Of a stretch of 64,000 nt of DNA, positions 51,143 to 59,699 are shown in pieces. Origin of the DNA: CAYLLT01 sp964384465 (GTDB lineage Bacteria > Planctomycetota > Phycisphaerae > UBA1845 > PWPN01); assembly GCA_964384465.1 (NCBI GenBank), contig CAYLLT010000001.1, forward strand, positions 1 through 64,000, written 5' to 3'. The notes beneath the pieces were generated by a model. That model did not search any database. It was given only the letters and a program-made list of their open reading frames with translations, and was not told the DNA's origin. Both the position numbers and the translations under genes were made by a program. The stretch's first letter is position 1. Each line of letters opens with the position of its first letter.

Positions 51143-54100
51143 TACTCGTACACCATCACAATCTTGATCGCCGCCGCCCCCGGCATGGAGATCACCACAC
51201 GATTCGAGGTCTCCCGCCCGATCTGCTCCTTCTCGACCGCGACGGACTCGCGCGCAACACCTGTGACTTCGCCGATGGTGCCGCTCTTGCCGTCGGGATG
51301 CCGTAACCGAAGTACGATGCGCTGCGGCGGCGTGCGGTGGGGGGGATCGATCTCCGCCTCGATTCGGCCGCCGGCCACCGCCGACTTGATCCGGTACCCG
51401 ACCGGCCCGAACCGCGTCGGGGCATTCTTCACCTTGATCTCCATTCCTTCCTTCAGCCAGTTATTCGTCACGAACGGCGCCAGCCACAGATCGTCGCCGC
51501 GCTCCTGCACCAGCATCAGCCGGCTGTAGTAGAGGAAATAACCCGTCTCATGCGTCTTGTTCCACGCGGCCACGCCGTTGAAATGCTCCTGGAACGACAG
51601 CGTCTCCATGCCCAGCAGCGACGGGATGGTATTGAAATACGACCGGATGAACGGCTTCACGTCGTCGCGCAGCGCATCGACCTCGATGTTCCGGCAGTAA
51701 TACGGCTGCACCTTGGCGAAGCCGCCGAGATTAAACGGGTCCTTCTGGTTGCGCTCGGCCGGATAATCGAACCATCCCTCCGCGAGGAACTGCACGTCCT
51801 CCATGTGGTCCATCATGTCGGCCACGTCGCGGCTCTTCGGATCGAGCACGCCCTGCGGCACGAGCTGATGCGCGCCCAGCTCCACGTCGTAGCACCAGCT
51901 CCGGTTCGCATCCTCGCCGGGAAAGAAGTTGTTGCTCGGCCCCGGCGCGGTGAGCTGCGACGGATAACCCGGCACGCTGGTCCCGTCGCGCAGCGGATAG
52001 ACGGGCATGCGCGCCTGCGTCAGGTGGTACGCCCGCAGAATGTCTTCTCGAAATTCCGCGGCATCCTTCAGGAATGTTTCGCCGTCTTTATCGCCGATGC
52101 CGTCCAGCGCGCGAGCGGCCTCCAGCAGCCCCTTGTAGTAATAGCCGTTGAGGCAGAAGTAGTACGCGAACGCGTTCCAGTCGGCCATAACACCCGGCGG
52201 CATGAGGCCGTACTCATCGACGCCCGGATGATCTCCCATCCGCCGCATGGTCTTCTGCCGCTGCTTCGTGATCCACTCGCAAACCTTCACCACTTTCGGC
52301 GCGACGCTCTTCATCCACGCATCGTCGCGCGTGAGTTGATAATGCTCGCCGAGCGACCACAGGTGCCAGCCGGTGCCCATGAGCGTGTAGCCGGTGGTGA
52401 GGAACCCGGCCGGGTCGTACTTGTTGATGAAGAAGTCCAGGCTTCGCCGCGCGAACTCATGATGTCCCCACGCGTCCATTCCCCGGATGATGGAGTTCGA
52501 CTCGCTCTCCAGCGGGCCGTACACAAACGACGCGATCCACGGCGCGATCCGCTCGCCCTCTTTCTCATTCCGCGCCGCCAGCAGACAGTGCACCTGCGAC
52601 GCGCGGATCACGTTCGTCAGCAGCTTGTCCGGCAACTCAATCTGCATGACCGGCCGCATCACGTCATTCCAATACGCCTCCGTCTCCCGCCAGGACTCCG
52701 CAACCGGGATGTTTCTGGTTCCCTCCGGCAGTTCGATCCCTTTCGCCATCTGATCGGTCGAGATCGAGTGCGTCGGCAGATGCGCCCGGATCACTTTGGC
52801 TCCGCCCGGCGGCAGTTTCTGCTTGAAGGTGATGCTGCCTTCGGCGCTGTTGAACTCCGGTTCAGGCCCGGGCGCTCCTTCCTCACCGATCACGGCGATG
52901 AGCCGGCCGTCACGAAATGCAAACCACCCGCCGGGAGACAGTGGTTTGAACTCCGCCACATCGCTCTTCGCCGCGTCGGCGACGATCTTGATCGCCAGCT
53001 CGGCGGGCGCTTCCTTCGCCGTGGTGTTGGCCATCGTGAACTCGACGATGCACACCTGTTCGCGGCTCAGCCAGCCGCCAGCGTCGGGGTGCCGCTTCTC
53101 ATCCATCGGGACCACAAACGTCCGCTGTTCGTAGACGATGCCGTCCTCTTCGACGCGCGTGATCGGCGCGGGCAGCCACCCACCGGCGAGTCGCCGCGAA
53201 AGCTTCTCGTTCTTTCCCGACCCGAACTTCGGCGTGATCTGGCCCGAGTACTTGAGCTGGTGGAGCAGCATCTGGCCGGCCGCATCGGGCGCGCTCGCAA
53301 ACTGGATCGTCCCGTCGCGCTGCACGACAAACTTGTGATTGTCGCACGCCAGCGACAGCAGCATCGGCTGAAGATCCTGCTTGGGATTATGCACCTTCTC
53401 GATCGCCTGCGCGAACGTCTGATCCGGCAGTTCGCGGACCTCCTGAAGGATGGTTTTCTTGTCTTTGATCGACGCGAGATAACCTTCCATGTCGCGGTTC
53501 ATGTCACCGCGTGAGATGAACAGTCCTGCGTCGCGGACATAGACCGCGCCTTTGCTGAGCACGTCGTCAACCGCCACGGCGAACGACTGCTTTTCAATGT
53601 AAAAATGCAATACCGTTCGATCGGACCTCCACGGCCGCGCTTTTGCGTATTCCACCTGAATGGCCAGGGGTTGTCCGGCGTCCCAGACGATTCGCCCGTG
53701 GTTCTCGCCGACAAATCGGCCATCTGCGATCATGACGATCACTTTCGACGCCGGCGCGTCTTTCAGCTCCAATCGCAGATCTACGGTCGCGAGTGGCGTC
53801 GCGCTGATCGCGGTTAGACCGCCGGGTTTGACGCTGTACTCAGTGGTTGAATTCGACACAAGCCATCGAATCTTGCGCGTTCCGCTACGGGCCTCTGGCG
53901 TCTTCGACCAGTCGATGAGCAGCTCCCACCCGCCGTCCGTCTCCCGCCATTCACCACCCAGAGGCTTCCACCCTCCCTGCCATAACGATTCGCCCACCCA
54001 GCACTCCGCCTGGAGCGCGGGCGCCGCCGGGGGCGTGTCGCCCATGAATTCGATCCCGACGCTGCGCAGAAGACGCCGCTGGTACCAATTGATGCCGAGT

Positions 54101-54804
54101 GCGTGAGAAGCAGTGAGTTCGTCACCGTCTTCCCTGGCGGATTGGAAGGTCGATTCAAGAAAAACGTCCTCCGCGCGGAACTCTTCGATCCGCTTCGCGT
54201 GGGCCCCTTCCTTCCGTTTGGGGTCAGAGACGAGCAGTCGGCCCCATTGTGCAACATTTAGCCCCATCTTCTTACTGGGATTGGCCGTCTTCCCCGCGCG
54301 CACCAATCGCGCCTCCGCCCAGTTCGCGCAGTCGCTGACGATCCCGTCGCCGCCGTCTGTGACCGCGAGCCGCAGCTCCATCGCGCCCGCGAGCGGCACC
54401 GACACGCTGCGCGGCCGATCCGCCGTCCGCATCACGCCGCTGTCGAACTTTTTTTCGTCATCGACAAAAACCTGAAACTCGACGCTGCCGTTGGTGTCCG
54501 GCAGCGGTTGCAAGCCGACTTCCGCCTCGAACCGCTCGTACTCCCCGCCGAGGTCGATGATGATCTCGCCCGGCGAATGGTGGCCGAGCCCCTTCTCATA
54601 CTGCTTCTCTCCGATCCGCAGCGGCTGCGGCTTGCCGCCTCGCTCCACCGCGCAGGTGTTCATCCCCAGCTTGCCCCAGCCCTGCTGCGTGTAGAGGATG
54701 CGGTGGGGGACGTCGCTCACGTATTCGACCGCCGGCTGTGTGGCCGGTGCAGCAGCGGCGCAGGCCAGCGCGTACACGGAAGGCAGCAGCAATGTGATGG
54801 ACAT
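51142..54804 (-). CDS. Secreted NPCBM plus six-hairpin glycosidase-like protein
   Basis: About 1220 aa. ATG 54804 is preferred (GGAGAGG six bases upstream). Signal peptide: SITLLLPSVYALACAAAAPA. Residues ~35-175 are an NPCBM-type carbohydrate-binding module (KGLGHHSPGEIIIDLGGEYERFEAEVGL). Residues ~200-730 are beta-rich. Residues ~740-1130 form an (alpha/alpha)6 toroid with GMDAWGHHEFARRSLDFFINKYDPAGFLTTGYTLMGTGWHLWSLGEHYQLT, followed by a beta-sandwich C-terminus. The (alpha/alpha)6 region resembles trehalase/GH15/GH78-like fold families; the exact GH number is unknown. It is divergent from the second six-hairpin gene at 54894. Confidence 0.8.
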   Translation of the reverse strand: MSITLLLPSVYALACAAAAPATQPAVEYVSDVPHRILYTQQGWGKLGMNTCAVERGGKPQPLRIGEKQYEKGLGHHSPGEIIIDLGGEYERFEAEVGLQPLPDTNGSVEFQVFVDDEKKFDSGVMRTADRPRSVSVPLAGAMELRLAVTDGGDGIVSDCANWAEARLVRAGKTANPSKKMGLNVAQWGRLLVSDPKRKEGAHAKRIEEFRAEDVFLESTFQSAREDGDELTASHALGINWYQRRLLRSVGIEFMGDTPPAAPALQAECWVGESLWQGGWKPLGGEWRETDGGWELLIDWSKTPEARSGTRKIRWLVSNSTTEYSVKPGGLTAISATPLATVDLRLELKDAPASKVIVMIADGRFVGENHGRIVWDAGQPLAIQVEYAKARPWRSDRTVLHFYIEKQSFAVAVDDVLSKGAVYVRDAGLFISRGDMNRDMEGYLASIKDKKTILQEVRELPDQTFAQAIEKVHNPKQDLQPMLLSLACDNHKFVVQRDGTIQFASAPDAAGQMLLHQLKYSGQITPKFGSGKNEKLSRRLAGGWLPAPITRVEEDGIVYEQRTFVVPMDEKRHPDAGGWLSREQVCIVEFTMANTTAKEAPAELAIKIVADAAKSDVAEFKPLSPGGWFAFRDGRLIAVIGEEGAPGPEPEFNSAEGSITFKQKLPPGGAKVIRAHLPTHSISTDQMAKGIELPEGTRNIPVAESWRETEAYWNDVMRPVMQIELPDKLLTNVIRASQVHCLLAARNEKEGERIAPWIASFVYGPLESESNSIIRGMDAWGHHEFARRSLDFFINKYDPAGFLTTGYTLMGTGWHLWSLGEHYQLTRDDAWMKSVAPKVVKVCEWITKQRQKTMRRMGDHPGVDEYGLMPPGVMADWNAFAYYFCLNGYYYKGLLEAARALDGIGDKDGETFLKDAAEFREDILRAYHLTQARMPVYPLRDGTSVPGYPSQLTAPGPSNNFFPGEDANRSWCYDVELGAHQLVPQGVLDPKSRDVADMMDHMEDVQFLAEGWFDYPAERNQKDPFNLGGFAKVQPYYCRNIEVDALRDDVKPFIRSYFNTIPSLLGMETLSFQEHFNGVAAWNKTHETGYFLYYSRLMLVQERGDDLWLAPFVTNNWLKEGMEIKVKNAPTRFGPVGYRIKSAVAGGRIEAEIDPPHRTPPQRIVLRLRHPDGKSGTIGEVTGVARESVAVEKEQIGRETSNRVVISMPGAAAIKIVMVYE

Positions 54805-54893
54805 GTCACCTCTCCATTCAGCCCCCGGCACGGCGGGGGTAATATCATGCCTGTAGAACGGGTGGAGATTATATCCGAGAGCGGTGTAAACTG

Positions 54894-57242
54894 ATGACGA
54901 TGAATCGAATTCGCCGGTTACGGGTCGTTACCTGCACGCCGGTATGCATCGTGCCGCTCATCGCCGGGTTATTTCTTTCCCATGACCTGGAAAGCCGGGC
55001 ATACGCCGCTGAACCGACGACCCGGCCGGCCGTTAACGCCGCTCCTGTTCCTGCGACGCCGCAGGAGATGGCCGCTGCGCGGACGGACGTCTGGGGCGAG
55101 GCCGCGATGCAGCAGCCGGACGGCGCGAGTTATGAAATCTTCGCCGATCTGCTGCCGCCCGTGCGATACGTGGACGCCGAATTCCGCTACTATCCGATCG
55201 TGCTCAGCGCTCCGCTCAGCCCACAGAAGATCCGCCTGATCAGCAACGGCAGCGCGATCAACGCCCGCGCGAACAAAAAGCCCATGTGGAAGGAGGTCGG
55301 CGTACCCGTCAGCTTCACCGTTGGCGACGGCGGCGAAAGTTTCGGTCAGGAAATCACCCGGCTGCATGGGCCGCGCTATGCGGAGGGTTATCTGCCGATC
55401 GTTCGCATGTCGTACACGCACGATTCGACGACATACGAACAGGAGACATTCTTTCCAGTTGATCCGAAGCTGGCGGAGCGGGGGACTGTGTTCGTTCGCC
55501 TGAGCGCGTTGACGGTATTTGTTGGCCTGAGCGATCGCGAGCCCGACAAACCGCGGCTCTCGGCCGTGGTGAAAGCCGACGAGCCGCTGAACGTTTTGGA
55601 CAACGTGGTGCTCAACACCCAAGGGGAGTCGCTGATCCTGTTCGACAAGCAGTGGCAGTGGGACGCATCCGCGAAGACGCTGAACGCGAACCTTGCCGGC
55701 GCCGCACCGGCCACACTTGCGATCCTGACCAGTCCCGCCGCGACGACGCCCGCTCTCTGGTTAACGCCGGGCGCTTACGACCAGCATCGCCAGGCCTGCG
55801 TCGAGACGTGGAAGCGATTGCTCGCCCGCGGGACGCAGCTCGAAACACCCGAGGAGCGCGTCAACAACGCGTGGCGGTCCACGATCATCGGCAACTTCAT
55901 GATCGCCAATGGCGACCGCATGAACTACAGCGCGATCAACGCCTACGATCACCTCTATGAAGGCGAGTGTGGCGACGCCACCCGCTCGCTGCTGCTGTTC
56001 GGCTACACCGATGAAGCCCGGCGAATGGTCGGCCCGCTGCTGGACTTTCAGCGCAAAGAGACGCGCTTCCACGTCGCCGGCCAGAAGCTCCAGCTCCTCG
56101 CCGATTATTTCTGGACCACGCGCGACGCGAATTACCTGAATGAAAAGCACGACGTCTGGAAGGGTGTCATCGACTTCATCATCAACAGCAGAGAGCCGAA
56201 CGGCCTGCTTCCCCCGGACCGCTATGCCGGTGACATCGGCGGCGCGGTCTACTCGCTCAACTCGAACGCCAACTGCTGGCGCGGTTTGCACGACATGGCG
56301 AATATTCTGGACGAGATCGGCGAGCGCGATGAAGCGCGGAGGATAGCCGATAGTGCGACCGAATACAAAAAGGTCATCCTCGACGCCGTCGCCAAAACCG
56401 AACGCCGTGATATCAAGCCGCCGTTCATGCCGCTCATCCTGCTGGGCAACGAGGAGCCGCACGACCCGATCACCGGCACGCGCACCGGCAGCTACTGGAA
56501 CCTGATGATGCCCTACGTCCTCGGCTCCGGCATCTTCGGCCACGGCTCCGAGCGCGAACGATCCATTCTTGAATACATCCAGCAGCGCGGCGGCGTCTCG
56601 TTGGGCATGATCCGCTCGCAGCCGCATCAGGGGCAGTTTGCCGAGCAGCCTGGCGCGAACGTGCTGTACGGCCTCCGCTACATGCTCACGCTGCTGCGGA
56701 ATGATGATCGCGAGAAGGCCCTCGTCGGTTTCTACGGACAACTCGCCCAGGCCATGACCCGCGACACCTTCATCGGCGGCGAAGGCTCGCGGTTTTTTCA
56801 CGGCGATGATTTTGGCCGATCCTTCTATCTGCCGCCCAATAGCGCGAGCAACGCGATGTTCCTGCTGACGCTGCGTTATCTGCTGGTACAGGATTGGGAT
56901 TCAGACGAGGATGGCCGCCCGGACACGTTGCGTCTGCTCTACGCCGTCCCGCGGCAATGGCTGCGCGACGGTGCGCGGCTGAAACTCGAACGCGCGCCCA
57001 CCCGTTTCGGCGAGGTCTCGCTTGAATTGGAATCGCGCCTCAGCGCCGGCCACGTGAACGTGCGCGTGACGGCACCGCCGCAGTCGCCCCAACACGTGTC
57101 ATTACGCGCCCCGCTGCCGGCCGGCTGGAAATGCACACGCGCGAGTGTCGATGGTCACGCTCTGCTGTTGCAGAATTCGACAGTGGATCTATCCGGAAAA
57201 ACAGGGCAGTTTACGGTGATATTTGATGTTTCGTCGCACTGA
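54894..57242 (+). CDS. Second secreted six-hairpin glycosidase-like protein
   Basis: 782 aa from ATG 54894 (54900 also possible). Signal peptide through residue ~40 (YAAEP). A beta-rich N-terminal half (~60-310) is followed by a helical toroid (~320-680) with MNYSAINAYDHLYEGECGDATRSLLLFGYTDEARRMV, NSREPNGLLPPDRYAGDIGG and HGDDFGRSFYLPPNSASNAMFLLTLRYLL. A beta-sandwich ends the protein. The fold class resembles GH15/GH65-type six-hairpin glycosidases and the 51142 gene, with which it is divergently arranged (89 bp gap). The two likely share a polysaccharide substrate. Confidence 0.8.
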   Translation: MTMNRIRRLRVVTCTPVCIVPLIAGLFLSHDLESRAYAAEPTTRPAVNAAPVPATPQEMAAARTDVWGEAAMQQPDGASYEIFADLLPPVRYVDAEFRYYPIVLSAPLSPQKIRLISNGSAINARANKKPMWKEVGVPVSFTVGDGGESFGQEITRLHGPRYAEGYLPIVRMSYTHDSTTYEQETFFPVDPKLAERGTVFVRLSALTVFVGLSDREPDKPRLSAVVKADEPLNVLDNVVLNTQGESLILFDKQWQWDASAKTLNANLAGAAPATLAILTSPAATTPALWLTPGAYDQHRQACVETWKRLLARGTQLETPEERVNNAWRSTIIGNFMIANGDRMNYSAINAYDHLYEGECGDATRSLLLFGYTDEARRMVGPLLDFQRKETRFHVAGQKLQLLADYFWTTRDANYLNEKHDVWKGVIDFIINSREPNGLLPPDRYAGDIGGAVYSLNSNANCWRGLHDMANILDEIGERDEARRIADSATEYKKVILDAVAKTERRDIKPPFMPLILLGNEEPHDPITGTRTGSYWNLMMPYVLGSGIFGHGSERERSILEYIQQRGGVSLGMIRSQPHQGQFAEQPGANVLYGLRYMLTLLRNDDREKALVGFYGQLAQAMTRDTFIGGEGSRFFHGDDFGRSFYLPPNSASNAMFLLTLRYLLVQDWDSDEDGRPDTLRLLYAVPRQWLRDGARLKLERAPTRFGEVSLELESRLSAGHVNVRVTAPPQSPQHVSLRAPLPAGWKCTRASVDGHALLLQNSTVDLSGKTGQFTVIFDVSSH

Positions 57243-57261
57243 TCCGCCCATCGCCTTACGA

Positions 57262-58788
57262 TCAGCCGGCGGGTTTTGACGCGGGGGTGCCCACCTTCTC
57301 CATCTTGATCTGGTCCAGCCCGACCACGGCATCGCCGCCGACCACGATCACCGCCGCCCGATCCTGTGCTTCGATTGTACCGATGTTGATATACGGCACG
57401 TTCGCCTCAGGAACATCGCGCTTGGGGATCGGTTTGAAAACGCCGCCCTTGATCGCGATTCTCATCGAGCCGTCGTTCAGATGACCCACCGGTTTGATCA
57501 GCACGCGGTACGTCCCCGGTTCCCGCACGGCCAGCGGAATCTCCACCGGCTTGCCCTTTGTGTCGATCTTCAGGTACCCGCCGTCCGTGTATCCGTCGTG
57601 GATTTCCGACGTGATCGCCTGCGCGGCGATTCCGCGGGCCAGCAGTTCCGGCTCCAGTTCGGTCGTGTCCAGGTCTTCGGCGGTGATTGGCGCCGGCTGG
57701 TAATCCTGCGGGTAGTTGTTATCCGGCAGCGGGGCCCGGCTCTCGATCGGCTCGCGCTGATACCAGTAGGCGACGCTGGTGTAATCGGCGGTGATGTTCT
57801 TCGGGTACAGGTGTTCAAACGTGACGCGGATGCTTTCGCGGAAGCGAATCGGGTCCGGGATGTGCCAGCGGTACATGACCGCGATGAAGAGTTTGTCCGG
57901 CCGCCGCTCCAGAAACGGCGCACCGTAGTACGGATAGCTATAAGCCTCGTTGAACCCCCACGCATTGCAGAAATAATCCTCCGTGCCCGTACCGATCAGC
58001 GTCGGCATATCCGACCCGTCGATGAAGATCATGTCGTCGCCTTCACACCAGCGCTCGGTATGCGCGTCGATCGACAGCATGCAGCCCAGGTATTGGCCCT
58101 GCCCGACCGTATCCAGGGCGACGAAGTTGTCCTTGCCGCTGATATTGCCGCTGGAACTCTGGCCGCCCAGTGCTCGATCGCGCCGGAACTTGGCATGGAA
58201 CAGTCCCTGATTCCCAGGCAGCTCGCCGAGTTCATAATCGACATGGTAGTACAGCCGCCGGATGCTGCGCGGTCCGCGGTTATAGAGTTCGACCCGCGCG
58301 TGCTTGTAAAACGGCATCGGCCAGTAACAGTTCAGCGCCTTGGTGTTGTCGCCGACCGAAATCGGCGCCGATTGCACGCGATATCGCCGCCCGCCCGCCA
58401 ACCCGAAGAAATCCCCCAGCGGCACTTCCACCGACGGCAACTCCGAGTTCTCCCAGTACATCCGCACGACAACGTCGCGCAGCGCCATCATGTGGTTGGG
58501 GAACACCGCGATGGTCATCCAGATGTGGTTGATGCGTCCCGGCCCGTCGCTCTCCATCAGCAGCCGGCTCGTCTTCGGCGCGAAGCTCGTCAGCGTGTCG
58601 ATATTCCCGCCGGTGCGATCGTAGCTGGATGCGCGGTGGGACGTATGATCATTGACGGTTGCGACATCGCTCAATTCGCCGCCGACCGCGATCGGTTGTT
58701 GTACTCCGAGGAGAAACACGAGTTCGCACGCGACGAATAAGTGCAAACGTGACGAGATTTGAAGAGCAGGGGAGCAGAAAGTCTTCAT
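57262..58788 (-). CDS. Secreted DUF2961 protein, GH172 family
   Basis: About 508 aa. ATG 58788 is chosen because AGGAG lies seven bases upstream. Signal peptide around SRLHLFVACELVFLLG. DUF2961 signature: SFAPKTSRLLMESDGPGRINHIWMTIA, MYWENSELPSVEVPLGDFFG, FYKHARVELYNRGPRSI, DMIFIDGSDMPTLIGTGTEDYFCNAWGF. The last motif holds the conserved GTGTEDYF. A C-terminal extension (~400-508) is an extra beta domain. Family members cleave or rearrange furanosides of fructose or arabinose. The gene converges on the second six-hairpin gene. Confidence 0.92.
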   Translation of the reverse strand: MKTFCSPALQISSRLHLFVACELVFLLGVQQPIAVGGELSDVATVNDHTSHRASSYDRTGGNIDTLTSFAPKTSRLLMESDGPGRINHIWMTIAVFPNHMMALRDVVVRMYWENSELPSVEVPLGDFFGLAGGRRYRVQSAPISVGDNTKALNCYWPMPFYKHARVELYNRGPRSIRRLYYHVDYELGELPGNQGLFHAKFRRDRALGGQSSSGNISGKDNFVALDTVGQGQYLGCMLSIDAHTERWCEGDDMIFIDGSDMPTLIGTGTEDYFCNAWGFNEAYSYPYYGAPFLERRPDKLFIAVMYRWHIPDPIRFRESIRVTFEHLYPKNITADYTSVAYWYQREPIESRAPLPDNNYPQDYQPAPITAEDLDTTELEPELLARGIAAQAITSEIHDGYTDGGYLKIDTKGKPVEIPLAVREPGTYRVLIKPVGHLNDGSMRIAIKGGVFKPIPKRDVPEANVPYINIGTIEAQDRAAVIVVGGDAVVGLDQIKMEKVGTPASKPAG

Positions 58789-59020
58789 CGCAGGCTCCTG
58801 GATGGGTCGTACGCTCACGTGGCCTGTACCGTCCCGCGCTCCGCCGATATGGCGGTCGGGCGAAATGATACACGCCTGAGAACCGTTATACCCGCTCATT
58901 AAACTGGGTCTCGCCCCACAGACAGGAAGGATCGCGGCAATTTATTTCCTCTGGTGCTTTATCTATTCACCGATAATCAGCAACGGTTAATTGTCCTATA
59001 AGATCCGCCCGATTTTTAGC

Positions 59021-59049
59021 TTGACGGACCTCCTTGAACACGCTACATT
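59021..59049 (+). promoter_or_regulatory. Candidate promoter of the feo operon
   Basis: TTGACG (59021-59026, five of six) and TACATT (59044-59049, four of six) with a 17-bp spacer. The Fur-like dyad begins 3 bp after the -10. Confidence 0.6.
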
Positions 59050-59052
59050 ACT

Positions 59053-59072
59053 AATGAGATTCAGTCTCAATT
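59053..59072. promoter_or_regulatory. Fur-box-like operator
   Basis: AATGAGATTCAGTCTCAATT has a perfect TGAGA-n5-TCTCA dyad and matches the common Fur box AATGAGAATCATTCTCATT at about 16 of 19 positions. It overlaps the expected transcription start, so Fe-Fur should block feo when iron is sufficient. Confidence 0.6.
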
Positions 59073-59132
59073 GGCCCTCCGCGAAGGGGGGGAACGCCGC
59101 CCGAATAGCGGCAGAGCTACTGGGGACCGACA

Positions 59133-59396
59133 TTGCAGAATGATCGCCTGCCACTTTCGACCGCGCGAGCCGGAGAACATGTCCGCGTCTGTGCCGTCCA
59201 GGGCCACGACGGCCACGCCCGCCGGCTTCGAGAGCTCGGCGTACTCGAAGGCAGAACGCTTCGCATCGTGACCAACAGCGATCCGCTCATCTGTCAGGTG
59301 GGGGACTGCCGCTTCGGGCTCTGCCGCAGGCTGGCCCGCTGCATCCTGGTGGAGCGACTGAACGCGGCAGCGCTGCGAACCACCGCCTTGGTTTAG
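59133..59396 (+). CDS. feoA: FeoA domain protein, first copy
   Basis: 87 aa from a TTG at 59133 (GGGGAC upstream); no in-frame ATG precedes the domain. The SH3-like FeoA domain reads AGEHVRVCAVQGHDGHARRLRELGVLEGRTLRIVTNSDPLICQVGDCRFGLCRRLARCILV. It has the conserved RLRELG and LRI blocks but ends with an unusual Cys-rich stretch. Probably a cytosolic partner of FeoB. A 51-bp gap holding a palindrome separates it from the second feoA. Confidence 0.82.
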   Translation: MQNDRLPLSTARAGEHVRVCAVQGHDGHARRLRELGVLEGRTLRIVTNSDPLICQVGDCRFGLCRRLARCILVERLNAAALRTTALV

Positions 59397-59398
59397 CC

Positions 59399-59415
59399 GC
59401 GGCTTGCAAAGCCGC
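59399..59415. repeat. GCGGCTT-gca-AAGCCGC palindrome
   Basis: A 7-bp perfect stem between the two feoA genes. No T-run follows. It is of the same type as the palindromes at 2257 and 16353. Confidence 0.7.
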
Positions 59416-59446
59416 GCATTCCGTCTGCATCAAACTTGAGTAGCCA

Positions 59447-59680
59447 ATGGATACGCACACGCTCGACACGCTTTCCGCCGGGCAGCGCGGTCGCATTGCC
59501 GCGGTCACCGGCGAGGTCGGCGTACGCCGCCGACTGCTGGAGATGGGATTAACTCCCGGCACGGTCGTCCGCGTCGTGCGTTTCGCACCGCTGGGTGATC
59601 CGATGGATATCGAGGTCCGCGGCTACCACCTGAGCCTGCGCAAGAGCGAAGCCAGGCAGGTCGAGCTCGCCAGGGCGTGA
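59447..59680 (+). CDS. feoA: FeoA domain protein, second copy
   Basis: 77 aa; a canonical FeoA domain (LSAGQRGRIAAVTGEVGVRRRLLEMGLTPGTVVRVVRFAPLGDPMDIEVRGYHLSLRKSEARQVEL). This is closer to textbook FeoA than the first copy. It is 10-20 bp before feoB and probably co-translated. It would bind the G-protein part of FeoB. Confidence 0.93.
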   Translation: MDTHTLDTLSAGQRGRIAAVTGEVGVRRRLLEMGLTPGTVVRVVRFAPLGDPMDIEVRGYHLSLRKSEARQVELARA

Positions 59681-59699
59681 CACGATCCGAGTGATACCG

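Larger units (their letters stand above)
58789..59132. other. Regulatory spacer of the feo operon
   Basis: 344 bp between divergent genes. It contains the feo promoter (59021-59049) and the Fur-box-like dyad (59053-59072). The left part, nearer the GH172 gene, must hold its promoter, which I could not assign. No gene or RNA is supported. Confidence 0.6.

Noticed and set aside
51337..53514. 725-codon plus-strand frame
   Set aside because: Antisense of the NPCBM six-hairpin gene; long only because of high GC.
57481..58740. 419-codon plus-strand frame
   Set aside because: Antisense of the GH172 gene with typical shadow composition.
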